Below, piece by piece: positions 1 through 5,834 of a DNA stretch of 43,431 nucleotides; position 1 is the stretch's first letter, and every line of letters starts with the position of its first letter. Position numbers and translations under genes: made by a program. Location of the stretch: IMG/VR virus record IMGVR_UViG_3300036402_000050, positions 1-43,431 of that record, one strand, 5' to 3'. Below the pieces are notes generated by a model. The model had not been told where the DNA came from. It searched no databases and saw only the letters and a list, made by a program, of their open reading frames with translations. The DNA is from a virus.

Positions 1-25
1 GCGACTCCCCACGAGGACACCCCGA

Positions 26-331
26 ATGCCTGACATGGAACCCACGGAAAAGCTGAAGGCGATGTTCGAGGCGGTGGCTGACGACTTCCTGAAGTTCGAG
101 CGTATCGAGCAGCCCGCCTCGCCACGCCGCGACCTGTGTGGATTTCTGCTCCTCGCCTCGCTCGTGCCGGGCAGTGAGCCGATGATCTCCGCATCGGCGC
201 ACGACGAGTATTTCCTGAGCATCGACGTGGAGCAGTTGGCGGCAGTCGCCACCGAGGCCGACGTACTGACGCTCACGCGCTGCGGTATCCGCTACGACGC
301 GTCCAACGATTGCCTCGCGGTGTATTCGTGA
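26..331 (+). CDS. Small phage protein, unknown function
   Basis: This 101-residue acidic protein begins at an ATG with a GAGGA ribosome site eight bases upstream (13-17), which decides against the next ATG at 35. It has no signal peptide, membrane segment or metal motif. The N-terminal half looks helical (EKLKAMFEAV), and the centre holds a hydrophobic stretch (DLCGFLLLASLVPG). It overlaps the next gene through GTGA, so the two are probably translationally coupled. By general appearance it belongs to the small conserved proteins found in early or middle phage operons. No function is assigned. Confidence 0.75.
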   Translation: MPDMEPTEKLKAMFEAVADDFLKFERIEQPASPRRDLCGFLLLASLVPGSEPMISASAHDEYFLSIDVEQLAAVATEADVLTLTRCGIRYDASNDCLAVYS

Positions 332-591
332 GCGCGCACCCGATGCAGCCGGTTGAGATGCACGACGGCGTGGCGCGCTTCAAGGCGAACCGCATCGTTG
401 CCCTGTTGCTCGACACCGGCAAGCTGAATCTCAACGATCTGGCGCGAATGGAGTTCTCCGACGAGGACCGGATGCAACTCGCGCAACTGATCGGCTACTC
501 GGTGAGTGGCTACGGCGAGCTGTCGTATGTCAGCGACGCGAGCTACGCCAAGGCGCAGCGACAGGCGCGCAAACTGACGGTGTCCACGTGA
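328..591 (+). CDS. Small phage protein, unknown function
   Basis: This 87-residue protein starts at a GTG overlapping the previous stop (GTGA). An upstream in-frame codon at 310 would force a longer overlap and is less likely. A helical middle region (NRIVALLLDTG, then NLNDLARMEF) is followed by an acidic stretch and a glycine/tyrosine-rich segment (GYSVSGYGELSYVS). The end is basic. No catalytic or metal-binding pattern is seen. Its close coupling to the gene before suggests the two act or are needed together. Function unknown. Confidence 0.72.
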   Translation: MSAHPMQPVEMHDGVARFKANRIVALLLDTGKLNLNDLARMEFSDEDRMQLAQLIGYSVSGYGELSYVSDASYAKAQRQARKLTVST

Positions 592-1007
592 GCGATCCCC
601 TGTCCCGCGCCCCCCTCGGGGCGGACAAACTGGCCCATCTCCGGCAGCTCGCCGAGAACGAGCAGCGAGCACGCCGGGCGGTTGAGGCACATCCGCTCGA
701 TACGAACCTCGTGGCGGCGCATGTGCTCGCGCAGAATCTCCTCGAGGTGGAGTTCGACGACGCTAGCGTGTTGCTCGCCGTGCTCGACGAGGTGGAGGCG
801 CTGCGGGCAGACACTGCTGCACTCCGCGCGAAGGTGCAGGAATGCGAGGCGCGAATCTTCGTGGCTGTTGAGATGCGCGATTCAGAGCGTGCATCGGTTC
901 GAGCCGTCGAGGCGGACGAGTTTGCCGCTGGACACTACGAAGTGTCTCGGCGGTTGCGTGACGCGCTTGCTTCCCGCTCCGCCTCGTCGGGAGAAAGCCA
1001 GCCGTGA
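588..1007 (+). CDS. Coiled-coil phage protein
   Basis: This 139-residue protein has a GTG start inside a GTGA overlap with the preceding gene. It is rich in Ala, Glu, Arg and Leu. Residues about 15-125 are predicted by eye to be helical with heptad-like spacing, for example VLLAVLDEVEALRADTAAL, and a short serine-rich tail follows. It has no enzyme motif. It resembles other coiled-coil proteins later in this operon (3371-3802 and the C-terminal half of 1581-2687). A 37-base gap follows before the next gene, which has its own ribosome site. Function unknown. Confidence 0.7.
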   Translation: MSDPLSRAPLGADKLAHLRQLAENEQRARRAVEAHPLDTNLVAAHVLAQNLLEVEFDDASVLLAVLDEVEALRADTAALRAKVQECEARIFVAVEMRDSERASVRAVEADEFAAGHYEVSRRLRDALASRSASSGESQP

Positions 1008-1044
1008 GCTTATCTAAGAGCACTGACACCATCAGGGGTAGACC

Positions 1045-1584
1045 ATGAACGGTCAACAGCAAGAACCGAAGCCCTCTCCGGATGCATTGGTGTTCGAGAA
1101 CGCACTCTTGCTCGCGGTAGAGGCTCACCTGCGCGCGCGCGACAAGCAGGGATTGCCCGTCATTCTGCATGTGCTCCGCGTCGTCGCGGCGGTGGAGTCA
1201 CTTGCCGCCAAGGCGGTTGCTGCGCTGCACGACGTCGTGGAGGATACGAGCGTCACCATCGGCTTGCTCTGCGGCGCGGGATTCCCGGGTGAGATCATCG
1301 ACGCGGTGGAGGCGATCACGCGACGGAAGGAGGAGTCGTATGCGAACTATATCCTCCGGCTCTCTGCGAACCCGCTCGCGTGTGAAGTGAAGGTCGCTGA
1401 CCTGTGCGACAATCTCGCGCGTGGCGCGGACTTCCCGTCACTCTGCGACCGCTACCGAGCGGCGCTCGCCACGCTTGGCGTCCAGTCGTCGGTGGTCCTT
1501 GCCGTTGATCGTTCTTGGTCCACCCCTGCTGCTGCGCTTACACCGCCAGTGGCGCCCCCTCAGACGCCAGAGCGCCAGCCATGA
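1045..1584 (+). CDS. HD-domain phosphohydrolase, small alarmone hydrolase (MESH1/SpoT-like)
   Basis: This 179-residue protein matches the hydrolase half of RelA/SpoT and the small alarmone hydrolases, which remove the 3' pyrophosphate of (p)ppGpp in a Mn-dependent reaction. Visible motifs in order are AH at residues 27-28, H42 in PVILH, the HD pair H62-D63 followed by E66-D67 in HDVVEDT, a TRRKEESY segment near 92-99, and VKVADLCDN with D119 and N123. These are the expected metal and catalytic positions. A 30-residue Pro/Ala-rich tail is extra. AGGGG precedes the ATG. A phage copy could lower host alarmone levels or block alarmone-dependent defence. That role, and the exact substrate, are inferred. 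Confidence 0.75.
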   Translation: MNGQQQEPKPSPDALVFENALLLAVEAHLRARDKQGLPVILHVLRVVAAVESLAAKAVAALHDVVEDTSVTIGLLCGAGFPGEIIDAVEAITRRKEESYANYILRLSANPLACEVKVADLCDNLARGADFPSLCDRYRAALATLGVQSSVVLAVDRSWSTPAAALTPPVAPPQTPERQP

Positions 1585-2687
1585 GCGACACCCCAACGAC
1601 GCCATCGTGCCCGGACTGTGGAACTACGGCGTGGCGCCCCGACGATACGTCCTCCATCTGGTTCTGCCAGAACGAGGATTGCGAGACATCTACATTCCAG
1701 CCCGTTGCGACGCCTCTCGGAGCGGGAGACGCCCCGGAGCCTGTGACGTCAGACCTCCAGCCAGGACAGTCATTCACGAACGACGACGCTGCGCGCTTTG
1801 CTCGCAAGGTGGCTGCTCTCGGAGCGGGAGACGAAACGACGACCGCCACGCCCCTGACCGCAGCAGCAAAGCTGGCCGAAATCGAAGAGGCGTGCGCGGC
1901 GTACTATGGGACCTCGTACACGGAATACTTCGCTGACATTCGTGCCGAACACGCCGCTGCGCTGTCCGCCTCTCAGTCCGAGCGCGAGCGGCCAGCACCG
2001 ACGACGCCAGTCACGGACGTCGAGCGGCAGCGGGTGCGGCGCGACTACGCGCAAGCCATCAAGAAGGCGAACGCCGCCACGCACTACCCCGTCTATCTCA
2101 CCGAGGAGGACGTGCTGACGTGCCGAGACTGCGGACAGGACGAAGCGAAATTCGGCGACTGGCCATGTCGCAGCCTCATTGCGGAGGCCGAGGGCGGCGC
2201 GTGTCAGCAACGCATCGCACAACTGGAGGCGGACCTGCAGCGCGAGCGTGAGGCGTTGGCGGACATCGCGGAGGACTTCGTGAGCGTGGACCTCGCCCAC
2301 GACGATCCCCTGCGAGCGGTGACCATCATGGGCCAGATGATCCGCGAAGGACGCGATATCGCCGCCGAGCGCGAGCGGGAGAGCGCACGACTGCGAGAGA
2401 ACTGGGAGGTCACTATCACGGAGCTCGCCTCTCTCCGGAATCGGATGGAGAGTCGCGTGCGTGAACTGCTCGACGAGATGCGGGTGGTGCGTGATGACGC
2501 GGCGCGACGTGGCGAGGCGGTCACGCGCACCGAAGTGATTGACTACCGCGCCGACATGCCCACGGCGGGCCGCGCCTTCAGCGCCTACAACGTCACCGTG
2601 GAGCAGTCGTATCAGGACGACGGGCTCACCCTGAAGCTGTTTGTCAATGATCGCGCCGCCCTCTCGTCCACCCAGGAGCGCCAATGA
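1581..2687 (+). CDS. Zinc-ribbon and coiled-coil phage protein
   Basis: This 368-residue protein starts at an ATG overlapping the previous stop. An N-terminal zinc ribbon is clear: CPDCG near residues 10-14, then CQNEDC near 30-35. A low-complexity linker follows, with the motif LGAGD occurring twice. A second cysteine set (CRDCG) lies near the middle. From about residue 215 to 310 the sequence is a long charged coiled coil. The C-terminal part looks globular and beta-rich. The combination suggests a nucleic-acid or protein scaffold rather than an enzyme. It may be a composite of two older genes. Function unknown. Confidence 0.7.
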   Translation: MSDTPTTPSCPDCGTTAWRPDDTSSIWFCQNEDCETSTFQPVATPLGAGDAPEPVTSDLQPGQSFTNDDAARFARKVAALGAGDETTTATPLTAAAKLAEIEEACAAYYGTSYTEYFADIRAEHAAALSASQSERERPAPTTPVTDVERQRVRRDYAQAIKKANAATHYPVYLTEEDVLTCRDCGQDEAKFGDWPCRSLIAEAEGGACQQRIAQLEADLQREREALADIAEDFVSVDLAHDDPLRAVTIMGQMIREGRDIAAERERESARLRENWEVTITELASLRNRMESRVRELLDEMRVVRDDAARRGEAVTRTEVIDYRADMPTAGRAFSAYNVTVEQSYQDDGLTLKLFVNDRAALSSTQERQ

Positions 2688-2887
2688 GTACCAAACCAGT
2701 TCGCCGCGCGGTGCGCCGCATTCGGCAATCACCGATGAACGAGCGCGTGTGGAACGTCGAGATGGAGTGTGGGCACGATCAATACATCACTCGCGCTCGT
2801 CGCCCCACCTGCACCACGCTCGTCTGCAACGACTGTACGTACCCGAGTAACCGGGCGTCCACCGAGGAGCGCGACACCAATGGCTGA
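2684..2887 (+). CDS. Small zinc-ribbon-like protein
   Basis: This 67-residue basic protein starts at an ATG in an ATGA overlap with the preceding gene. The middle reads VEMECGHDQYITR, then about a dozen residues later LVCNDC, giving a C-x-H...C-x2-C arrangement that could hold one zinc ion. The N-terminus is strongly basic (RRAVRRIRQ), compatible with nucleic-acid contact. It overlaps the following gene by eight bases in another frame. Function unknown. Confidence 0.65.
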   Translation: MSTKPVRRAVRRIRQSPMNERVWNVEMECGHDQYITRARRPTCTTLVCNDCTYPSNRASTEERDTNG

Positions 2888-3122
2888 CACGCCCTCGGAG
2901 TTTCGTCGCACGGGATGGATGGTTTGCTCAGAAGCCGGTATCCCAGCCAGCGTCATGTTCACCACGGAAGCGGAAGCGGAGGAACGCCAGCGAGTCTACC
3001 CGCCCTTTGGCTACCACGTCCGGCCCGTCGAGGTCTGCACGCGGGTACTCGGCGCTCCGCCTGAGCCGTGGTGCTTTCGCGCGAGCACGCCGTTCGCCGC
3101 CCCCGCCACCGAGGAGCGCTGA
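2880..3122 (+). CDS. Small phage protein, unknown function
   Basis: This 80-residue protein starts at ATG 2880, eight bases before the end of the preceding gene, in the compact style of this operon; GAGGAG lies shortly upstream. It contains scattered cysteines (MVCSEAG, VCTRV, PWCFR) without a clear paired ribbon. It has a central acidic helix (TTEAEAEERQRVYPPFGYHV) that resembles phage proteins mapping position-dependent indices, but no family is recognised. Only four bases separate it from the next start. Confidence 0.6.
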   Translation: MADTPSEFRRTGWMVCSEAGIPASVMFTTEAEAEERQRVYPPFGYHVRPVEVCTRVLGAPPEPWCFRASTPFAAPATEER

Positions 3123-3126
3123 GCCG

Positions 3127-3378
3127 ATGCCCGACACGAGCAAGACGGGCCGCGCGCCCGACCCACGCACTCCCACGAAGGGGCACGTCTACGCGCATCG
3201 GAACAATCAGGCGATTCGCGTGGTGGTGGTCCAGGTGATCGCCGGGGGGCTGGTTGGCTCCGTCGTCTATCGGCGTGTCGATGGCGGCAGACTCACTCGG
3301 CTCAACGTGTCACGCTTCGACTCTCTCTACGTGCACGAAAGCACCGCCCCATCCCCCGAGGCGCTCCCCCATGGATAA
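3127..3378 (+). CDS. Small phage protein, unknown function
   Basis: This 83-residue basic protein starts at ATG 3127 with GAGGAGCGCTGA just upstream, so the ribosome site overlaps the end of the preceding gene. The centre alternates hydrophobic and polar residues (AIRVVVVQVIAGGLVGSVVYRRV), suggesting a small beta-barrel or sheet. The ends are Pro- and Ser-rich and probably flexible. There are no cysteines. It overlaps the next gene by eight bases. Function unknown. Confidence 0.6.
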   Translation: MPDTSKTGRAPDPRTPTKGHVYAHRNNQAIRVVVVQVIAGGLVGSVVYRRVDGGRLTRLNVSRFDSLYVHESTAPSPEALPHG

Positions 3379-3802
3379 GCCGACACCGCCCAGCGCCATG
3401 CGCAAATTGCTGCTTGTCAACTACGCCGATGCGCGCGATTCCGCCAAGCGCGGTGGCTCCCCCGACGTTGCGGAGTTCGGCGAACGGCTGGACTACTACG
3501 TCGCGTCCACCGTCGCGGCTCTCGCCGACCGTCTCGCCGCCGCTGAGCAGACGGCCCGCTACGAAACCGACGTTGCGCAGCAGGCGCTGGCCACCGTCGC
3601 GGCGCTCACCGAGGAGCGGAACCGGCTTCGAGAGGCCGTCGTCGAGAGCGTCGAGGTGGCGGACGCCGATCGGCGGTGGCTCGCTGGGAGTGGCGACTGC
3701 TCCCGCGCGGCGCGTCAGGCGATTGATGTCCGCCGCCTGTACGCTCTCCGCGGACTTCGCAACGCTCTGCGCCCGGCGGAGGCCCCGACGGATGGCCGCT
3801 GA
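3371..3802 (+). CDS. Coiled-coil phage protein
   Basis: This 143-residue protein starts at ATG 3371, eight bases inside the previous gene. From about residue 40 to 105 it is a long amphipathic helix rich in Ala, Leu and Glu (ASTVAALADRLAAAEQTA, then ALTEERNRLREAVVE), typical of a dimeric coiled coil. The N-terminal segment contains a short helix and the C-terminus is Arg/Ala-rich. No motif for catalysis or metal binding is visible. Its function is unknown; a structural or adaptor role is possible. Confidence 0.65.
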   Translation: MDKPTPPSAMRKLLLVNYADARDSAKRGGSPDVAEFGERLDYYVASTVAALADRLAAAEQTARYETDVAQQALATVAALTEERNRLREAVVESVEVADADRRWLAGSGDCSRAARQAIDVRRLYALRGLRNALRPAEAPTDGR

Positions 3803-3971
3803 CCCGAAGGAGCCGCCGACGAACTGGATGGCGCTGGCACTCGCTGTGTTTCCGAACAGCCGCCCGTTGACTCGTGCGGAGCGAGCCGAGTTCGAGGCGG
3901 TCGTCTACCGCGAGACGACGCCGCTGGAGTTTGTGGACGATGCGCGCCCCCCTGCTCCGAGGGACCCGTGA
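3792..3971 (+). CDS. Very small phage protein
   Basis: This 59-residue ORF runs from ATG 3792, overlapping the previous gene by 11 bases, to a TGA that overlaps the next GTG. It shows a tryptophan/hydrophobic segment (NWMALALAVF) followed by an acidic helix (LTRAERAEFEAVVYRE) and a Pro/Arg tail. It is included because it fills an otherwise empty interval and is linked by overlaps on both sides. No function can be given. Confidence 0.5.
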   Translation: MAADPKEPPTNWMALALAVFPNSRPLTRAERAEFEAVVYRETTPLEFVDDARPPAPRDP

Positions 3972-4144
3972 GCCCTGCGCCGACGTGCGCCCGTCCAGCG
4001 TGCGGGAAGCCAGAGGGCCAGCACGTCCTCGGATACGCGGGCCAACGCTACTGCTACGACACGGCCGCGTACTGGGAGCTGCTCAAGCGTGGCGCCCCCG
4101 TGCGGCACACGGACACGTACCTGCCTCCCACGTGGTGCCCATGA
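3968..4144 (+). CDS. Very small CxxxC protein
   Basis: This 58-residue ORF begins at GTG 3968 in a GTGA overlap and ends in ATGA with the next gene, so it bridges two genes exactly. It reads with TCARPACGK at the N-terminus and a later QRYCYDTAAYWELLK helix, ending in Trp-Cys-Pro. The cysteine spacing resembles a treble-clef or ribbon fragment that could bind zinc. The perfect coupling on both sides supports a real gene. Function unknown. Confidence 0.6.
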   Translation: MSPAPTCARPACGKPEGQHVLGYAGQRYCYDTAAYWELLKRGAPVRHTDTYLPPTWCP

Positions 4145-4458
4145 GCCAGCCTGACCCGCTCTTTCTCGCGCTCGTCAAACGCGCCAAGCTACCCGAGCCT
4201 GTCGCGGAGTACCGCTTCGATCCGACGCGCCGCTGGCGAGCCGACTACGCCTGGCCTGAGCACAAGCTGGCGCTCGAGGTCGAAGGGGGTGTGTGGACCA
4301 ATGGCCGTCATACCAGAGGCGCCGGATTCCTGAACGACATGAGCAAGTACAACCGCCTCGCTTGTCTCGGATGGCGCTTGCTCCGTTGCACCCCGGCTGG
4401 CCTGCACGACTTGTGGACGATCACGCAACTGACCGAAGCGCTCGAACGCGCGGCTTGA
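4141..4458 (+). CDS. PD-(D/E)XK-type endonuclease (VSR/DUF559-like)
   Basis: This 105-residue protein has the hallmarks of a minimal restriction-endonuclease fold. A conserved pattern WRADYAW supplies the first acidic residue, and LALEVEGG follows with the E-x-E/K-type strand near residues 44-51. A later DMSKYNRLACLGWRLLRCT segment matches the N-x-x-x-x-GW-x-x-LR motif of VSR and DUF559 proteins. Phages use such nucleases for recombination or resolution of branched DNA and sometimes to attack host DNA. The ATG overlaps the preceding stop. Cleavage specificity is unknown. I am fairly sure of the fold, less of the role. Confidence 0.68.
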   Translation: MSQPDPLFLALVKRAKLPEPVAEYRFDPTRRWRADYAWPEHKLALEVEGGVWTNGRHTRGAGFLNDMSKYNRLACLGWRLLRCTPAGLHDLWTITQLTEALERAA

Positions 4459-4506
4459 CCTCCCCGCAGTAACCGCCCCGCCCCATCCCTCCAGAGGAAC
4501 ACCCCG

Positions 4507-4524
4507 ATGACCGCACCACGATGA
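4507..4524 (+). other. Five-codon leader ORF coupled to next gene
   Basis: A GAGGAA ribosome site near 4493-4498 is spaced to serve ATG 4507, not the main ATG 4521. This start opens a five-codon reading frame (MTAPR) whose TGA overlaps the ATG of the next gene as ATGA. Ribosomes finishing the leader could restart directly on gene 4521-4745. It could also simply be chance, but the ribosome-site placement favours coupled re-initiation. Confidence 0.4.
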
Positions 4525-4745
4525 GCGACGAACAGCCCACAAAGCCGGACGCGCTGACGATCACTATCACGATCGACAGCGCGTTGCTCGACGGTATCCC
4601 CATGACCGACGCACAGATCGACCGCTTCGTGCGTGAGGAGGCGACCCCGTCCCTCGAGGTGCTGATCGCCCTCTGCCAGCAATACGCGAGCGGTGAGCTG
4701 GTGACGATGCCGGACGGCACCACGATCCAGCGGACCGCGCCATGA
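4521..4745 (+). CDS. Small acidic phage protein
   Basis: This 74-residue acidic protein starts at ATG 4521. An alternating segment (ALTITITIDSALL) predicts a beta strand, followed by two helices (MTDAQIDRFVREE and LEVLIALCQQYASGE). The compact alpha/beta look and strong negative charge recall small phage inhibitors or DNA mimics, but no family is recognised. The 62 bases before it hold only the short leader ORF. The stop overlaps the next ATG. Confidence 0.6.
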   Translation: MSDEQPTKPDALTITITIDSALLDGIPMTDAQIDRFVREEATPSLEVLIALCQQYASGELVTMPDGTTIQRTAP

Positions 4746-4930
4746 TGGACAGCGCGCCCGATCCGCGCGGCGAGTACGTGCCGTGCCCGACATGCGGGAA
4801 AATCTTCAACTTCATGTGCCCTGATGTCTGGCACCTGCCCCCGACCTACCACAACTCCACGACATGTGAGTGTGGTTCATGCCGCATCAAACGCTCGCAG
4901 ATGAGCGCTCCCCTGCGGAGCGGCTCATGA
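4742..4930 (+). CDS. Small zinc-ribbon protein
   Basis: This 62-residue protein starts in an ATGA overlap with the gene before. Two cysteine pairs are visible: CPTCGK near residues 15-20 and CECGSC near 42-47. The spacing of about 25 residues is right for a single zinc ribbon. A basic tail (RIKRSQ) follows. It is probably a small nucleic-acid- or protein-binding adaptor. Several similar ribbons are encoded nearby at 1581, 2684 and 5568. Confidence 0.65.
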   Translation: MMDSAPDPRGEYVPCPTCGKIFNFMCPDVWHLPPTYHNSTTCECGSCRIKRSQMSAPLRSGS

Positions 4931-5001
4931 TCTACACCATCGCCCTCCTCGACGCAGAGACTGGCCGGCTGCTCCACGCCCGTCGCGTTGGGTTACGGTG
5001 A
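4927..5001 (+). CDS. 24-residue micro-ORF
   Basis: ATG 4927 overlaps the previous stop, and its TGA overlaps GTG 4998 of the HTH gene. The predicted peptide is short, with a hydrophobic start (MIYTIALLDAETG) and basic end. The exact coupling on both sides suggests it is translated, either as a functional peptide or as a relay that carries ribosomes to the HTH gene. There is nothing else to support it. Confidence 0.4.
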   Translation: MIYTIALLDAETGRLLHARRVGLR

Positions 5002-5216
5002 CCCCACTCTCTCCCAGAGAGCTCGAGGTCGCCCGGCTCGTCGCTGACGGGTTGGGCGACAAGGAAGTCGCACGTATCCTCCTCATCTCGACGCGCACCG
5101 TGCAGGATTACCTTGATCGGATCAGCCGGAAGATCGGGGCGTGCGATGATCTCCGGCTCAAGCGGCGGAACGTCATTGCACGATGGATCGACACCAACGA
5201 CAGGGAGGTCGCATGA
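4998..5216 (+). CDS. Stand-alone LuxR/GerE-type HTH regulator
   Basis: This 72-residue protein is almost nothing but a GerE-type helix-turn-helix. It starts LSPRELEVARLVADG, followed by the recognition region KEVARILLISTRTVQDYL and the final dimerisation helix. No receiver or sensor domain is present, so it would act constitutively when made, like Bacillus GerE. GerE-type dimers bind palindromic sites and usually activate. It lies about 350 bases upstream of the palindromic late promoter (5511-5577) and is the only regulator-like gene in this operon. Control of the late genes is therefore a reasonable inference, not shown. GTG start in a GTGA overlap. Confidence 0.8.
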   Translation: MTPLSPRELEVARLVADGLGDKEVARILLISTRTVQDYLDRISRKIGACDDLRLKRRNVIARWIDTNDREVA

Positions 5217-5500
5217 CGGAGATCGTGCCGGCGCTGACGCCGGAAGAGTGGACAGAAGCGCGTAAGGTGCTGGAGGGCGGGACGTCCCTTGACGTGACCG
5301 CGTGGTTGTCGTTCGGACCAGACGCAAACCTGACGCGCCGCCAGCAGCATGCCACCGCCTCCCTCTGCCTCTACGGCCAGCCCTATGGCTTCACGCAGGA
5401 GGACGTAGAGTTGGTGCTGTACGGCGATGACGGGCCGGAGGACATGGCCGCGCGTCGCATACTCGCCGCGAAGCTCGCCGCCCTTCTCCCTCCACCGTAA
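5213..5500 (+). CDS. Small phage protein, unknown function
   Basis: This 95-residue acidic protein is the last gene before the late promoter. Its start (ATG 5213) overlaps the HTH gene stop. It begins with ALTPEEWTEARKVLEGG, a pattern often seen in small phage proteins. The middle (TRRQQHATASLCLYGQPYGFTQEDVELV) suggests a helical bundle. No catalytic pattern is visible. It is probably co-expressed with the GerE-type regulator. Function unknown. Confidence 0.65.
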   Translation: MTEIVPALTPEEWTEARKVLEGGTSLDVTAWLSFGPDANLTRRQQHATASLCLYGQPYGFTQEDVELVLYGDDGPEDMAARRILAAKLAALLPPP

Positions 5501-5510
5501 AACAGTCTCT

Positions 5511-5528
5511 GCCCGTACTATTGCGGGC
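5511..5528. promoter_or_regulatory. Inverted repeat GCCCG-N8-CGGGC upstream of late promoter
   Basis: A five-base inverted repeat with an eight-base spacer lies nine bases before the TTGACA box. The arms have the same sequence as those of the second palindrome at 5556-5576 but in the opposite arrangement. It could be a second operator, an activator site or a weak hairpin ending the upstream operon. No T-run follows. Confidence 0.4.
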
Positions 5529-5536
5529 GCGACCTC

Positions 5537-5569
5537 TTGACAAACTGAACGCATATTCGGGCCTATAAT
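5537..5569 (+). promoter_or_regulatory. Probable late promoter (TTGACA, 21-bp spacer, TATAAT)
   Basis: A perfect -35 (5537-5542) and a perfect -10 (5564-5569) are separated by 21 bases, longer than the usual 17. Such a long spacer usually needs an activator or DNA distortion, as in MerR-type promoters. The region is the only clear gap between the small-gene operon and the terminase genes. Transcription would begin near 5576 and read all late genes. Confidence 0.6.
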
Positions 5570-5576
5570 GCCCGAA
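5556..5576. promoter_or_regulatory. Palindrome TTCGGGC-N7-GCCCGAA around the -10 box
   Basis: A perfect seven-base inverted repeat encloses TATAAT exactly. A dimeric regulator bound here would cover the -10 element and the start site, which fits repression or tight regulation of the late operon. The repeat also includes the ATG of the first late ORF. Confidence 0.6.
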
Positions 5577-5834
5577 CTCTCATTGGATGAATGCCCCGAC
5601 TGCTCCGGCAGGTCGGGGCTTTGTCGTTCCTGCCAACGCCGCATCCTCCCGCAGCTCGCCGTCAATCTCGGCTGGCTCCGGCTGATGGGTGAGGCGCTGA
5701 TCGAACAGACGACCCGCCAGAACCGCCGCCTCGACTCGTCCCACCGTGCCGCGCTCGCGAAGGTGGAGCGACGGAAGGCCCGGAAGGCGCGCCGGCTCAA
5801 CACGATCACCTCAGTCGTCCGCGCCGCCGCGTGA
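5568..5834 (+). CDS. Small zinc-knuckle protein, first late gene
   Basis: This 88-residue protein has two cysteine pairs near the N-terminus (CPDCSG and LCRSC) that should bind one zinc ion, then a basic helical tail (KVERRKARKARRL). The ATG at 5568 forms the end of the -10 box, so a transcript from that promoter would start downstream of it. On such a transcript the likely start is TTG 5583, still before the cysteines. On read-through transcripts ATG 5568 could serve. Its position just before terS suggests a DNA-packaging accessory or late regulator. The stop overlaps GTG of terS. Confidence 0.6.
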   Translation: MPELSLDECPDCSGRSGLCRSCQRRILPQLAVNLGWLRLMGEALIEQTTRQNRRLDSSHRAALAKVERRKARKARRLNTITSVVRAAA

